The notes under the pieces are model-generated. The model made no database searches. It was not told the DNA's origin and saw only the letters and a program-made list of their open reading frames with translations. 64,000 nt of DNA from Pedobacter mucosus (GTDB lineage Bacteria; Bacteroidota; Bacteroidia; Sphingobacteriales; Sphingobacteriaceae), in contig NZ_CP087585.1 of assembly GCF_022200785.1 (NCBI RefSeq), forward strand, positions 930,001-994,000, in the 5' to 3' direction. Both the position numbers and the translations under genes were made by a program. Of the stretch, positions 1 through 9,204 are shown piece after piece. Numbering within the stretch: position 1 is the stretch's first letter; the number at the start of each line of letters is the position of its first letter.

Positions 1-1
1 T

Positions 2-3000
2 CAAAAATCTACAGGAGAATGCATAAATTTTTCACATACTGATTACAATTCAAACTCCATTCTTTCGGATTTTGTGAGGGACATACTGGCTAATAAACCT
101 AATGAGCTTTGGATCGGAACACGAAGCGGACTCAGCGTTTTTAATAAACAGACAAGAAAGTTTACCAATTATGAACACCATAGCGAAGATAAAGGCAGCT
201 TAAGCTACAACACAATATGGAAGATAATGAAGGACAGAACGGGGAGCATTTGGCTAACCACTTATGCTGGCGGACTTAATTTATATCATCCAATTAACGC
301 CAACTTTTCAAGTATAAATGAAAGAGTAGGGAATGGAGTTGGGCTAAATAAACCATTGGTGAATGCCATTTTAGGCGACCCGGATGGAGGGATTTGGGTG
401 GGCACAGACGGAGGCGGGTTAAATTATATTCATACTGAAAAACAGATTTCAAAATACTATTCCGTGCAGGAAATTACCAAGAACAAAACAAGTAATATTG
501 TTAAGGGCTTGGCACGAGACAAGTTTGGCAACTTGTGGTTGGCCACACTTGACGGACTTGCAAAATTTAATTCTACTACGGGTGGCGTAAATTATATAGA
601 TCTAAAAGCAGGTAAAAAAATCAAAAATTTACGTACCAACGGTTTGCTATGTACCGAGAGTGGAATTTGGATAGCTGGTGATGTTGATGGTTTAAAGTTT
701 TGGAACTATGATGGAACAATTACAGAATATCGTAATGTTTTCGGTCGCAACAGCGTTAGTAGTAATCACATCAACAGCCTGTTAGAGAGTATAGATAAAA
801 AAGGAATTTGGATTGGCACAAATGATGGGTTAAGCTATTTAGAAATTGCCACTGGCAAGTTTACCATTTACAAACATGGCAGGCCAGGTGAACTAAATAA
901 AAATGATATAGTGATCTCTTTATTTCGAGATGCTAAACAAAGAATGTGGCTGGGTACGCATTCAGGTTTAAGGTTATTTAATTATCATTTAAACAAGGGT
1001 ATATCCATTACCCAAACTGATGGTTTAGCAGATAATATTGTACAGGCGATAACCGAAGATAAGCAAGGTAATATATGGGTAAGTACAAACAACGGAATCT
1101 CTAGAATAACCTTTAAAAACAGCTTTCAGAAACAAGGTAAAAAGAACTTTGCAATTTCGAGTTATACTGCGGTTAATGGTTTATCAAGTAATTTGTGGAT
1201 GGCCAATTCGGTGTATAGAAGCGCCAGTGGACAAATCTTTTTTGGCGGTGTTAACGGTATTAATTCCTTTGATCCTACCAAAATTATTAAGAATATACAT
1301 AGGCCCACAGTTGTTTTAACTGATTTCATGATTAGAAATGAGCCCGTAGGTATAGCTTCCAATAATTCGCCGCTAAGCAAACCGATCGAATCAACACGTT
1401 CTATAGTTCTTAAGTACGACCAAAATTCGATCTCGTTTAAATTTTCTGCACTCAACTTCTTAAATGCACAGAAAAATAGCTACGCCTATAAAATGGAAGG
1501 ACTTAGCTATAATCAGGATTGGAATTTTAGTGGTTCACAAAGATCTGCAGTTTATACTGGTTTAGAACCCGGACATTATACTTTTATGGTGAAGGCAGCT
1601 AACAATGATGGCGTGTGGAGCAGTTCGCCCCAAGTTGTTAAGGTAATTGTTTTACCTCCTTTTTGGCTTACCTGGTGGGCATATTTGTTTTATACACTTG
1701 TCCTAATTACAGTTTTTTATTTTATCGTTAGATTTTTTAATCGCCAGGCGAAGCTTGAACGGGATCTATACTATGAGCATATACAGTTCGAAAGGCAGCA
1801 GGAATTACATTTAATGAAATTGAATTTTTTCACTAATATTTCTCACGAAATTAGGACTCCACTTACCTTAATTGCGGCCCCGATTGAAAAACTGGTGATG
1901 GAAACACATCAGATTCCATATTTGAATAAGCAGCTAAGCATGATTCAGAATAATACCAACAGGTTATTAAAACTTATTAATGAACTAATGGATTTCCGTA
2001 AAACGGAAACGGGCAAAATGGAATTAAATGTTCAAGAAAATGACATCAATGCCTTCACTTTGCAGGCTTATAACTTTTTCATTGAGCTTGCGATTGCAAA
2101 TAACATTAATTATAATTTTAAAGGTTTTGAACAGCCTGTGTTATTATATTTCGATAACAATCACATGGAGAAAGTACTATTTAACTTGCTAAGTAATGCC
2201 TTCAAATTTACGCCAAGGGGAGGTGAAATAACTTTAAGTTTATTAGAAGAGCAGGATCAAATAAATGTAGTGATTTCTGATAACGGCTCAGGAATACCAT
2301 TTGCAGACCAAGATGGCATTTTTACAGATTTTTACCAAGGTGGTTCGCAGCATCCAAATCATATTGGAACTGGTATCGGACTTGCGTTTTCAAAAAGTAT
2401 TATTGATTTACATCATGGAGAAATATCTTTTATAAGTAATCCAATTGGTGCTAATGATAAGCAGCAAACCGTTTTTACAGTTGCATTACTGAAAGGTTTT
2501 AGTCACTTTGTAGATGGGGAGCTTGACAGAATTGAAACACACAAAATTTTAGACCTTTTTCATAGAGATGAAGACCTAAATATAATTCAAGAATTTACAC
2601 AAGAAATTATACCTGACCAAAATACAGTTAAGAAGTTTATTTTGGTTGTAGAAGACAATGATGAAGTACGGGAATTTATTATCGAATCCCTTATGAGCCA
2701 ATATCAGGTTATGGGTTGCAGAAATGGGCTTGAAGGTTATGAAACAGCAATAGTAGAAATTCCAGATTTAATTATAACAGATGTGATGATGCCAGAAATG
2801 GATGGTATGGAGCTTTGCGAAAAAATCAAATCTGATCAAAGAACTAATCACATTCCCGTGATACTTTTAACTGCCAGAGCGGCGCCAGTTCATCAAGTAA
2901 GTGGTTTAGAAAAAGGTGCAGATGTTTATGTGGCTAAACCCTTTAGTTTACAAATACTGCAACTAAATATACGCAACCTTTTAACGCTGCGAAGTGCAAT

Positions 3001-3418
3001 GCAAAGTAGATTCTCTGAACAGGTAACGCTGCTTCCGAAAGATGTAATCATTCCATCTACCGAAGGGAAATATTTAACAAAGCTGCTGAATATTTTGGAA
3101 ACGAACATGGAAAATTCAGCTTTTGGTGTGGCAGAACTTGCCTGCGAAATCGGAATGAGTCAGCCTGTTTTATATAGAAAAGTGAAAGCACTAACGGATC
3201 TGTCTGTTGCCGATTTTATTAAATCTATTCGTTTAAAGAGAGCTGCCATGCTATTGGCGCAAAATAAAATGAGTATTGCTGATGTGGCGTTTGCTGTTGG
3301 GTTTAATAATCGCAAGCACTTTAGTAAAGAATTCCGAAAACAGTTTAACCAATCTCCAACTTCCTTTATTGCTGAACATAACGGTGGTATTATAGTAGAG
3401 GAAACTGAAGAAGTATAG
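2..3418 (+). CDS. Hybrid two-component system regulator (HTCS), 5' partial
   Basis: Inner-membrane sensor fused to its own response regulator, which in Bacteroidota senses PUL-derived oligosaccharides and activates the adjacent susCD operon. The reading frame is open to the window edge, so the true start and signal peptide lie upstream. Seen in order: many WIGT/GLW-type beta-propeller (Reg_prop) repeats; a Y_Y_Y-like domain before a membrane segment at about 1676-1738; a histidine kinase with phospho-acceptor His in NISHEIRTPL (codon 1844-1846); N, G1 (DNGSGIP) and G2 (GTGIGLAFS) ATPase boxes; a receiver domain with Asp in ITDVMMPEMDG (codon 2780-2782); and a C-terminal AraC-type helix-turn-helix from about 3110. 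Family and architecture are certain. Control of the downstream PUL is inferred from position, since the next gene is susC in the same direction. Confidence 0.96.
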   Translation, partial: QKSTGECINFSHTDYNSNSILSDFVRDILANKPNELWIGTRSGLSVFNKQTRKFTNYEHHSEDKGSLSYNTIWKIMKDRTGSIWLTTYAGGLNLYHPINANFSSINERVGNGVGLNKPLVNAILGDPDGGIWVGTDGGGLNYIHTEKQISKYYSVQEITKNKTSNIVKGLARDKFGNLWLATLDGLAKFNSTTGGVNYIDLKAGKKIKNLRTNGLLCTESGIWIAGDVDGLKFWNYDGTITEYRNVFGRNSVSSNHINSLLESIDKKGIWIGTNDGLSYLEIATGKFTIYKHGRPGELNKNDIVISLFRDAKQRMWLGTHSGLRLFNYHLNKGISITQTDGLADNIVQAITEDKQGNIWVSTNNGISRITFKNSFQKQGKKNFAISSYTAVNGLSSNLWMANSVYRSASGQIFFGGVNGINSFDPTKIIKNIHRPTVVLTDFMIRNEPVGIASNNSPLSKPIESTRSIVLKYDQNSISFKFSALNFLNAQKNSYAYKMEGLSYNQDWNFSGSQRSAVYTGLEPGHYTFMVKAANNDGVWSSSPQVVKVIVLPPFWLTWWAYLFYTLVLITVFYFIVRFFNRQAKLERDLYYEHIQFERQQELHLMKLNFFTNISHEIRTPLTLIAAPIEKLVMETHQIPYLNKQLSMIQNNTNRLLKLINELMDFRKTETGKMELNVQENDINAFTLQAYNFFIELAIANNINYNFKGFEQPVLLYFDNNHMEKVLFNLLSNAFKFTPRGGEITLSLLEEQDQINVVISDNGSGIPFADQDGIFTDFYQGGSQHPNHIGTGIGLAFSKSIIDLHHGEISFISNPIGANDKQQTVFTVALLKGFSHFVDGELDRIETHKILDLFHRDEDLNIIQEFTQEIIPDQNTVKKFILVVEDNDEVREFIIESLMSQYQVMGCRNGLEGYETAIVEIPDLIITDVMMPEMDGMELCEKIKSDQRTNHIPVILLTARAAPVHQVSGLEKGADVYVAKPFSLQILQLNIRNLLTLRSAMQSRFSEQVTLLPKDVIIPSTEGKYLTKLLNILETNMENSAFGVAELACEIGMSQPVLYRKVKALTDLSVADFIKSIRLKRAAMLLAQNKMSIADVAFAVGFNNRKHFSKEFRKQFNQSPTSFIAEHNGGIIVEETEEV

Positions 3419-3751
3419 TTGGATCGCTATTGAATATTGGCTCGTTTGAATTTTTGGAAAAACGTGACACGTACTATTGCTAAAATTCATTTGGATTGGA
3501 TTTTAATTTCATTATCAATTTTTATTGTTTGTTCTTTTTTCTTCATTTAGTTTACACAAACGGCTATTTAGTCTATTTTAAGCCTATTTTGAATGATTTG
3601 ACACCCTATATTTTTAGGATAGCCACCCTTGCATTCAATTATAATTATCAAAATTTGTATTGTTGGTATAGGATATCAGAGAAGAGTATAACTATTTTCG
3701 ATGTTAACGTATCCAAATGAATAAACAAGAAACTAACCAAATAAACAGCTT
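3419..3751. other. Intergenic region between HTCS and susC, presumed regulatory
   Basis: This 333 bp AT-rich gap separates the regulator from the first PUL structural gene and is where the HTCS DNA-binding domain would be expected to act. I see no convincing gene in it; a 74-codon open frame (3496-3720) has no recognisable protein features. I found no exact TAnnTTTG -7 box and no strong inverted repeat, so no individual site is called. Confidence 0.4.
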
Positions 3752-6700
3752 ATGATTAAAAGATTACTCTTGCTAGTAAGCATATGCTTATCAGTAATCT
3801 TCTGCTCCGCACAAACACGCAAAATTACAGGCACTGTATTAGAAAGCGGATCAGGAGATGCCCTCCCCGGAGCGAGCATTAAAATTAAAGGTACCACAAC
3901 AAGTGCTATTACAGATGCAAATGGAAAGTTTACCATAACAGTACCTGGAAATACAACAATTCTGGTTATATCCTACATCGGCTTCATTCAACAAGAAATT
4001 AACGTTGGTGCCAATGCTCAAATAAATGTTAGTTTAAAACCTACGTTGAGTACAATGGACGAAGTAACGATTATCGGTTATGTTGCGCAACCCAAAAAAG
4101 ACCTTACAGGTTCGGTAACTTCACTTGATGCGGCCAAACAATTAAAAGATTCGCCTGTAAATTCGGCTGCAGAAGCACTTACTGGTCGCTTAGCTGGTGT
4201 ACAGATAACAGGTTCCGAAGGCTCATTGGAATCCGATCCAAGAATTGTTATTAGGGGCGGCGGATCCATCACACAAGACAATGCGCCACTTTATGTAATA
4301 GATGGAATTCAGGTAGATGATGGTTTTAAATCTTTATCACCGCAGGATATTGAGCGCATTGATGTTCTAAAAGATGCTTCTGCGACATCAATTTATGGAT
4401 CGCGTGGTGCAAATGGAGTCGTCTTAATTACAACTAAAAGTGGTAAACCCGGAACAGCCATTGTAAGTTACAACGGACTATTTGGTACCAGTACACTTCC
4501 AGCAACACTTCCTGTAATGTCTCCATACGATTTTGTAGTTTACCAATATGAACGCTTTAAAGGCAGTGCATCAGAAAGGCAAACATTTGCGCTGCGTTAT
4601 AATACCCAACCAGATGATCCTACACTTCCACGAGTTATCATTCCAAATTTTGCCGATCTCGATCAGTATAAAAATGTTGAAGTTGTAGACTGGCAGCGAG
4701 AGGTAATGGGCAATGTTGGCTATACACAAACACATAATTTGAGTGTAAGTGGGGGTACGACTAAAGGAACTCGCTACAATTTCAGTTACACAAATAATAA
4801 TCAAAGCGGTATTGTACTTAATACCGATCTCATTCGTAATTTATTTAATGTAAAACTAGATCAAACCGTTAGCGACAAGTTTAAATTAGGATTTACACTA
4901 CGTTATTCTAACACCGCAAATAGTGGTTCAGGAATATCTGACGGTGGAAATGCACAATTAAACGGCCTGCGGAACTTTGTGAAATATAAACCTTATTTAA
5001 ATGATGGCGAACAAGTTGATGAATTTAATGAAGAGTATTTTGATGCAACCAATCAGGGTGGTGGACTTGGGCTGCTAAATCCTGTTGCAGGTACATTGGC
5101 AAAATATAGAAAGGTTAATACTGCGGTAACAAATTTTGGTGGCAATCTCGATTACTCATTTAATTCTTGGTTATCTATTAGGGCTACTGGTGGAATTAAT
5201 TTTACCAATCAAAAGCTAGATTTATTTAGACAAGCACTGCGAACAATAGAACTGCCAAGCGCAAGCTTTATGACTAATTTAGACAAAACGATAAATCAGT
5301 CTAATGTTTTAACCTACAATAACAGCAAATCTAAATCAAGCTTTGCTAAAAAAAATAAAATAACTGCATTATTAGGGCAAGAAATTTTTATTGCACAAGC
5401 TGATGATCTTGCAAATTCTTTGCGTTATTATCCAAGGGGAATCACTCCCGAGCTTGCATTAACACAACTTACGCAAGGTACTGTTGTGCCAGGTTTTCCA
5501 AATAAAGATTATAACAAGAGTACATTGTTATCATTTTTCTCAAGAGTAAATTATGCATATGGAGATAAATACTTGGCTACAATTACAATTCGAGCAGATG
5601 GATCATCAAAATTTGCTGAATCAAACCGTTGGGGCTATTTTCCGGCCGCATCATTGGCATGGCGAATCTCGTCTGAAAAATTTATGGAGAATGTTAAGTG
5701 GGTAGATGATGTAAAGTTACGCCTGAGTTATGGTGCATCTGGAAACAATCGCATTCCGGATTATGCTTACATGTCTATATATGACGCCGGTGCATTGTAT
5801 GGTTTAAACGATGGAATCACAACTTATGGTTATCAATCTACCAATTTGCCAAATCCAAATCTTAAATGGGAAACCAATATTCAGAGTAATATAGGGTTGG
5901 ATTTTTCCTTTATGAAGAGTAGATTTCAAGGGTCGATTGATGCTTATAGCAACCACACAAACGATGTAATTACAAGGGTAGCCATCAATCCGTCTACAGG
6001 TTATCAATCGCAATTGCAAAATACAGCAGATACCTGGAACAGAGGTCTTGAATTTCAACTTTCTGGCATGTTGCTTAAAGCGAAAAAGTTCCAATGGAAT
6101 GCGGATTTCAATATTTCATTTAATAAAAATACCGTAGAGCGATTATCGAGCGGTTTAGAATCTCAGGAATTTCAATCTGGATGGCAATCGCTTGGTGTAC
6201 CTGCAGATTATCTCGTACAAGTTGGTAAATCGGTAGGGAATATATATGGTTTTGTAAATGATGGTTTTTACTCGGTAGATGATTTTGATTATGATGCCGT
6301 AACCACACGTTATACACTTAAATCAGGTGTGGTTAACTCCACTTTTTTTGCAGCTCCACAACCTGGTTCAATAAAAATAAAAGACTACACAGGAGATGGA
6401 CTGATTAGTCGTGAAGACAGACAAATTATCGGCAATGCCGTTCCATTATTTTTCGGAGGTATTAATCAGCAATTCTCGTATGGAAGTTTTGATGCCAGTG
6501 TATTTGTAAATTTCTCGGTGGGCAATGATATTTTAAATGCGAATAAAATCGAATTTACCAATGGCTATTTATCCAACAATAACCTTTCAAAAATTATGGA
6601 AGAACGGTGGAAAACCATTGATGCAAACGGAGTTTCTATCCAAACATTATCTGGAACAACCGTTACCGGCGTAGCTCCGGAGATTCTTAGAGAAGCAAAT

Positions 6701-7018
6701 AAAAATGCCACCATTTGGCAGCCAATTAGGAGTACACAGGGATATTACACAACTGATTGGGCTGTAGAAGATGGGTCATTTCTCCGCATAAACAACATTA
6801 CCATTGGTTATACTTTTAAAGCAGAATTACTGAAACGGATAAAAATTAAACGGGCTAGATTATATGCAACTGCTAATAACTTGGCAGTAATTACCACCTA
6901 TAGCGGTTACGACCCTGAAGTAAACACCAGAAGAGCCACAGGTTTAACGCCAGGAGTCGACTATTCTGCATATCCACGCAGTCGTAATTTCGTTTTCGGA
7001 TTAAATATTTCATTATAA
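3752..7018 (+). CDS. SusC-like TonB-dependent outer-membrane transporter (PUL 1)
   Basis: TonB-dependent beta-barrel that imports oligosaccharides together with the SusD lipoprotein encoded 11 bp downstream. The 1088-residue protein has a signal peptide (about 1-20, ending CSAQ), then a carboxypeptidase-regulatory-like/CNA-B domain (about 24-105, motif [19 protein letters not shown]). A plug domain follows, with the SusC signature of [41 protein letters not shown] at about residues 175-230, and then the barrel. There is no N-terminal STN domain, unlike the two other SusC proteins in this window. That fits control by the upstream HTCS rather than by a sigma/anti-sigma trans-envelope relay. The substrate cannot be read from the sequence. 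Confidence 0.96.
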   Translation: [1088 protein letters not shown]

Positions 7019-7029
7019 AATTTAAAGAG

Positions 7030-9066
7030 ATGAAAAAATTAATAACAAATAAATACTTAGCTCTAATAATGCTTTGCCTGCTAAGTGTTACCTCATGTAA
7101 AAAATTTCTTGATGAAAAGCCACTTGCATCATCATCCGAAGAAGCTGTATTTGAAAACCCAAATACTGCTTTAATGGCATTGCTTGGCGTATATAACCAG
7201 TTAGCTGGCGACAATGCCTTTGGTCAGCGTTTATCACTTATTTTTCCTTTTGATACCGATGAGATGACTGGTTATAAAAACGGAACAGATGATCAATACT
7301 TGCTAAACACTTACAATACAACATCGAGCAACAGTTTGTTAGCAAACGTTTATAATCAATTATTTAATGGCGTAGAACGTGCAAATATTTGCATTTATAA
7401 CATCCCGAGGATGGCGATGTATACTAATGGAACAGAGGCGCAAAAAAGAGATTTACAACGTTTGCATGGCGAAGCGTTAACATTACGTGCAGTTTTTTAC
7501 TTTGAACTTATTAAGCTTTGGGGCGATTTACCTGCACATTGGGAGCCTACAACTACAACAAACGAATATAACCGCCCGAAAACCAATAGAGATTTAATTT
7601 ATGATCGTTTAATAGCAGATTTAAAAACTGCTTCTACACTTGTGCCATGGCGTGGAGAAGTAGCATCTGATGAGCGCATTACCAAAGGTGCCGTTAAAGC
7701 ACTTCGTGCCAGACTTGCCATGTTTAGGGGAGGATATGCTTTGCGAAGTGAAACCAATCAAATGGAACGTAGAACAGATTACCTTAGCTATTATGCAATT
7801 GCAAGAGACGAATGTGCAGAGATTATGCAGCGTACAGATATCCATAATTTAAATCCGAGTTTCGAAAGCGTTTTCCGGGATGCATTACTTGGGCATAGGA
7901 TTGAGCCAAATGGCGAAGTGCTTTTTGAGGTTGCAATGGCCGGGAACGATGCAGATTCTGACAGTAAAAATGGCTCCTATAATAGTGTTCCAATTGGTAA
8001 TGGAACAACATCAATTGTATATTTTGGAAATTATCGCAACAGGATGCTCCCAACTTTATTTTATGCTTATAGTCAATTTGATAAGCGAAGAGATGTTAGT
8101 ATTGCTCCTTTTTCTGTTGTTAACGATAATCATATTGGCTTGCCTATGGCTGGAACCGCAACAGTTGGTCTTTATGATGGCAAATGGCGCCGTACTTGGC
8201 TTACTCCAGCAATTCCAACCACAACTAATTTAGGTCATTTTGGAATCAATTGGCCGATGATCCGTTATTCAGATGTTTTGTTAATGTATGCCGAAGCTGT
8301 AAACGGCATTACTGGCGTTACTCCAGAAGCAATAGAGGCTGTTAATTTAGTTAGAAGAAGAAGCTGGAATTCGAATGCTTTAAAAAATGTAACAGTAATT
8401 AACGGCGGATCAAATTTTACAACTGCTCCAATAGTGACTATAACTGGCGGTGGTGGAACTGGCGCTTCAGCATTGGCAACTATAGATGCAACAACAAGAA
8501 GAGTTACACGAATAGATGTAGTCAATTTAGGTAGCGGCTATACAACTGCTCCAACAATTACCATTAGCGGTGGTGCTGGTACAGGCGCAACGGCAACTGC
8601 TGCGGTTACTACGTTGTCTGAGGCGAATTTAACTTCAACACAAACCTCATCACCATCATCATTTTTAGAAGCTATTCAACAAGAAAGATTATTAGAATTT
8701 GCCAGCGAAGCAATACGCAAATATGACTTGATTCGCTGGAATCTTTTGGCTTCAAAAATTGCAGAAACCAAGACTGAACTTATAAAAATGGAAACTAGGG
8801 CAGCCCCTTATGATGCGTATGCTTTAAGGATGTTTTATCTACCAAATAGCAAAACCGGAATAGTTTGGGGAAATTCATTTTATGCGCCTGCGCCGGCAAC
8901 TGTTACCGGATATACTGGAATAAACTGGATTGCGTCTGTAACTGCGCCACTAATTAGAGAGAAGTTTGCAGTAAGCTTTGTAATTAATAAAAGTGAGATT
9001 TTACCACTTCCATTGCATGTAATTACAAATTCTGGAGGCGTAATTAAACAAGATTATGGATATTAA
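7030..9066 (+). CDS. SusD-like glycan-binding lipoprotein with Gly-rich repeat insert (PUL 1)
   Basis: Cell-surface lipoprotein that forms the lid of the SusC transporter. The 678-residue protein has a lipoprotein signal (LSVTSC, then KKFLDEKP) and SusD features: ALTLRAVFYFELIKLWGDLP at about 155, YSDVLLMYAEAVN at about 415, and C-terminal IQQERLLEFASEAIRKYDLIRWN. It is longer than the 477-residue SusD of PUL 2. One visible reason is an insert at residues about 454-525 made of two copies of a GS..TTAP..TI.GG.GTGA.A repeat. The insert sits between the VRRRSWNS helix and the conserved C-terminal ERLLEF block, where PUL 2 SusD has only a short linker. It pairs with the SusC encoded immediately upstream. 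Confidence 0.94.
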   Translation: MKKLITNKYLALIMLCLLSVTSCKKFLDEKPLASSSEEAVFENPNTALMALLGVYNQLAGDNAFGQRLSLIFPFDTDEMTGYKNGTDDQYLLNTYNTTSSNSLLANVYNQLFNGVERANICIYNIPRMAMYTNGTEAQKRDLQRLHGEALTLRAVFYFELIKLWGDLPAHWEPTTTTNEYNRPKTNRDLIYDRLIADLKTASTLVPWRGEVASDERITKGAVKALRARLAMFRGGYALRSETNQMERRTDYLSYYAIARDECAEIMQRTDIHNLNPSFESVFRDALLGHRIEPNGEVLFEVAMAGNDADSDSKNGSYNSVPIGNGTTSIVYFGNYRNRMLPTLFYAYSQFDKRRDVSIAPFSVVNDNHIGLPMAGTATVGLYDGKWRRTWLTPAIPTTTNLGHFGINWPMIRYSDVLLMYAEAVNGITGVTPEAIEAVNLVRRRSWNSNALKNVTVINGGSNFTTAPIVTITGGGGTGASALATIDATTRRVTRIDVVNLGSGYTTAPTITISGGAGTGATATAAVTTLSEANLTSTQTSSPSSFLEAIQQERLLEFASEAIRKYDLIRWNLLASKIAETKTELIKMETRAAPYDAYALRMFYLPNSKTGIVWGNSFYAPAPATVTGYTGINWIASVTAPLIREKFAVSFVINKSEILPLPLHVITNSGGVIKQDYGY

Positions 9067-9090
9067 AATCGAGGAAATCTAATAAAGATA

Positions 9091-9119
9091 GGCTCAGTAA
9101 AAGAAACTATTGCTAAGCC
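9091..9119 (+). terminator. Imperfect hairpin plus T-rich tail between susD and GH3 (possible attenuator)
   Basis: GGCTCAGTAA pairs imperfectly with TTGCTAAGCC (one C-A mismatch, one U-G pair, 9-nt loop) and is followed by ATTTTATTATTTAT. It lies in the 138 bp gap between susD and the enzyme operon. It may lower transcription of the enzyme genes relative to susCD. This is structure seen by eye, not a computed fold. Confidence 0.4.
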
Positions 9120-9204
9120 ATTTTATTATTTATGAGTTTGATTTTTAATTACTCATTCACACTTTCTAAATTATCCTGATCAATAAAAAAATTAAATAAA
9201 AGTA

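Noticed and set aside
3496..3720. 74-codon open frame between HTCS and SusC
   Set aside because: Composition and lack of any domain, signal or neighbour spacing argue for chance; it occupies the expected regulatory gap.
7880..8233. 117-codon plus-strand frame inside SusD
   Set aside because: Out-of-frame shadow within a well-conserved SusD coding region.
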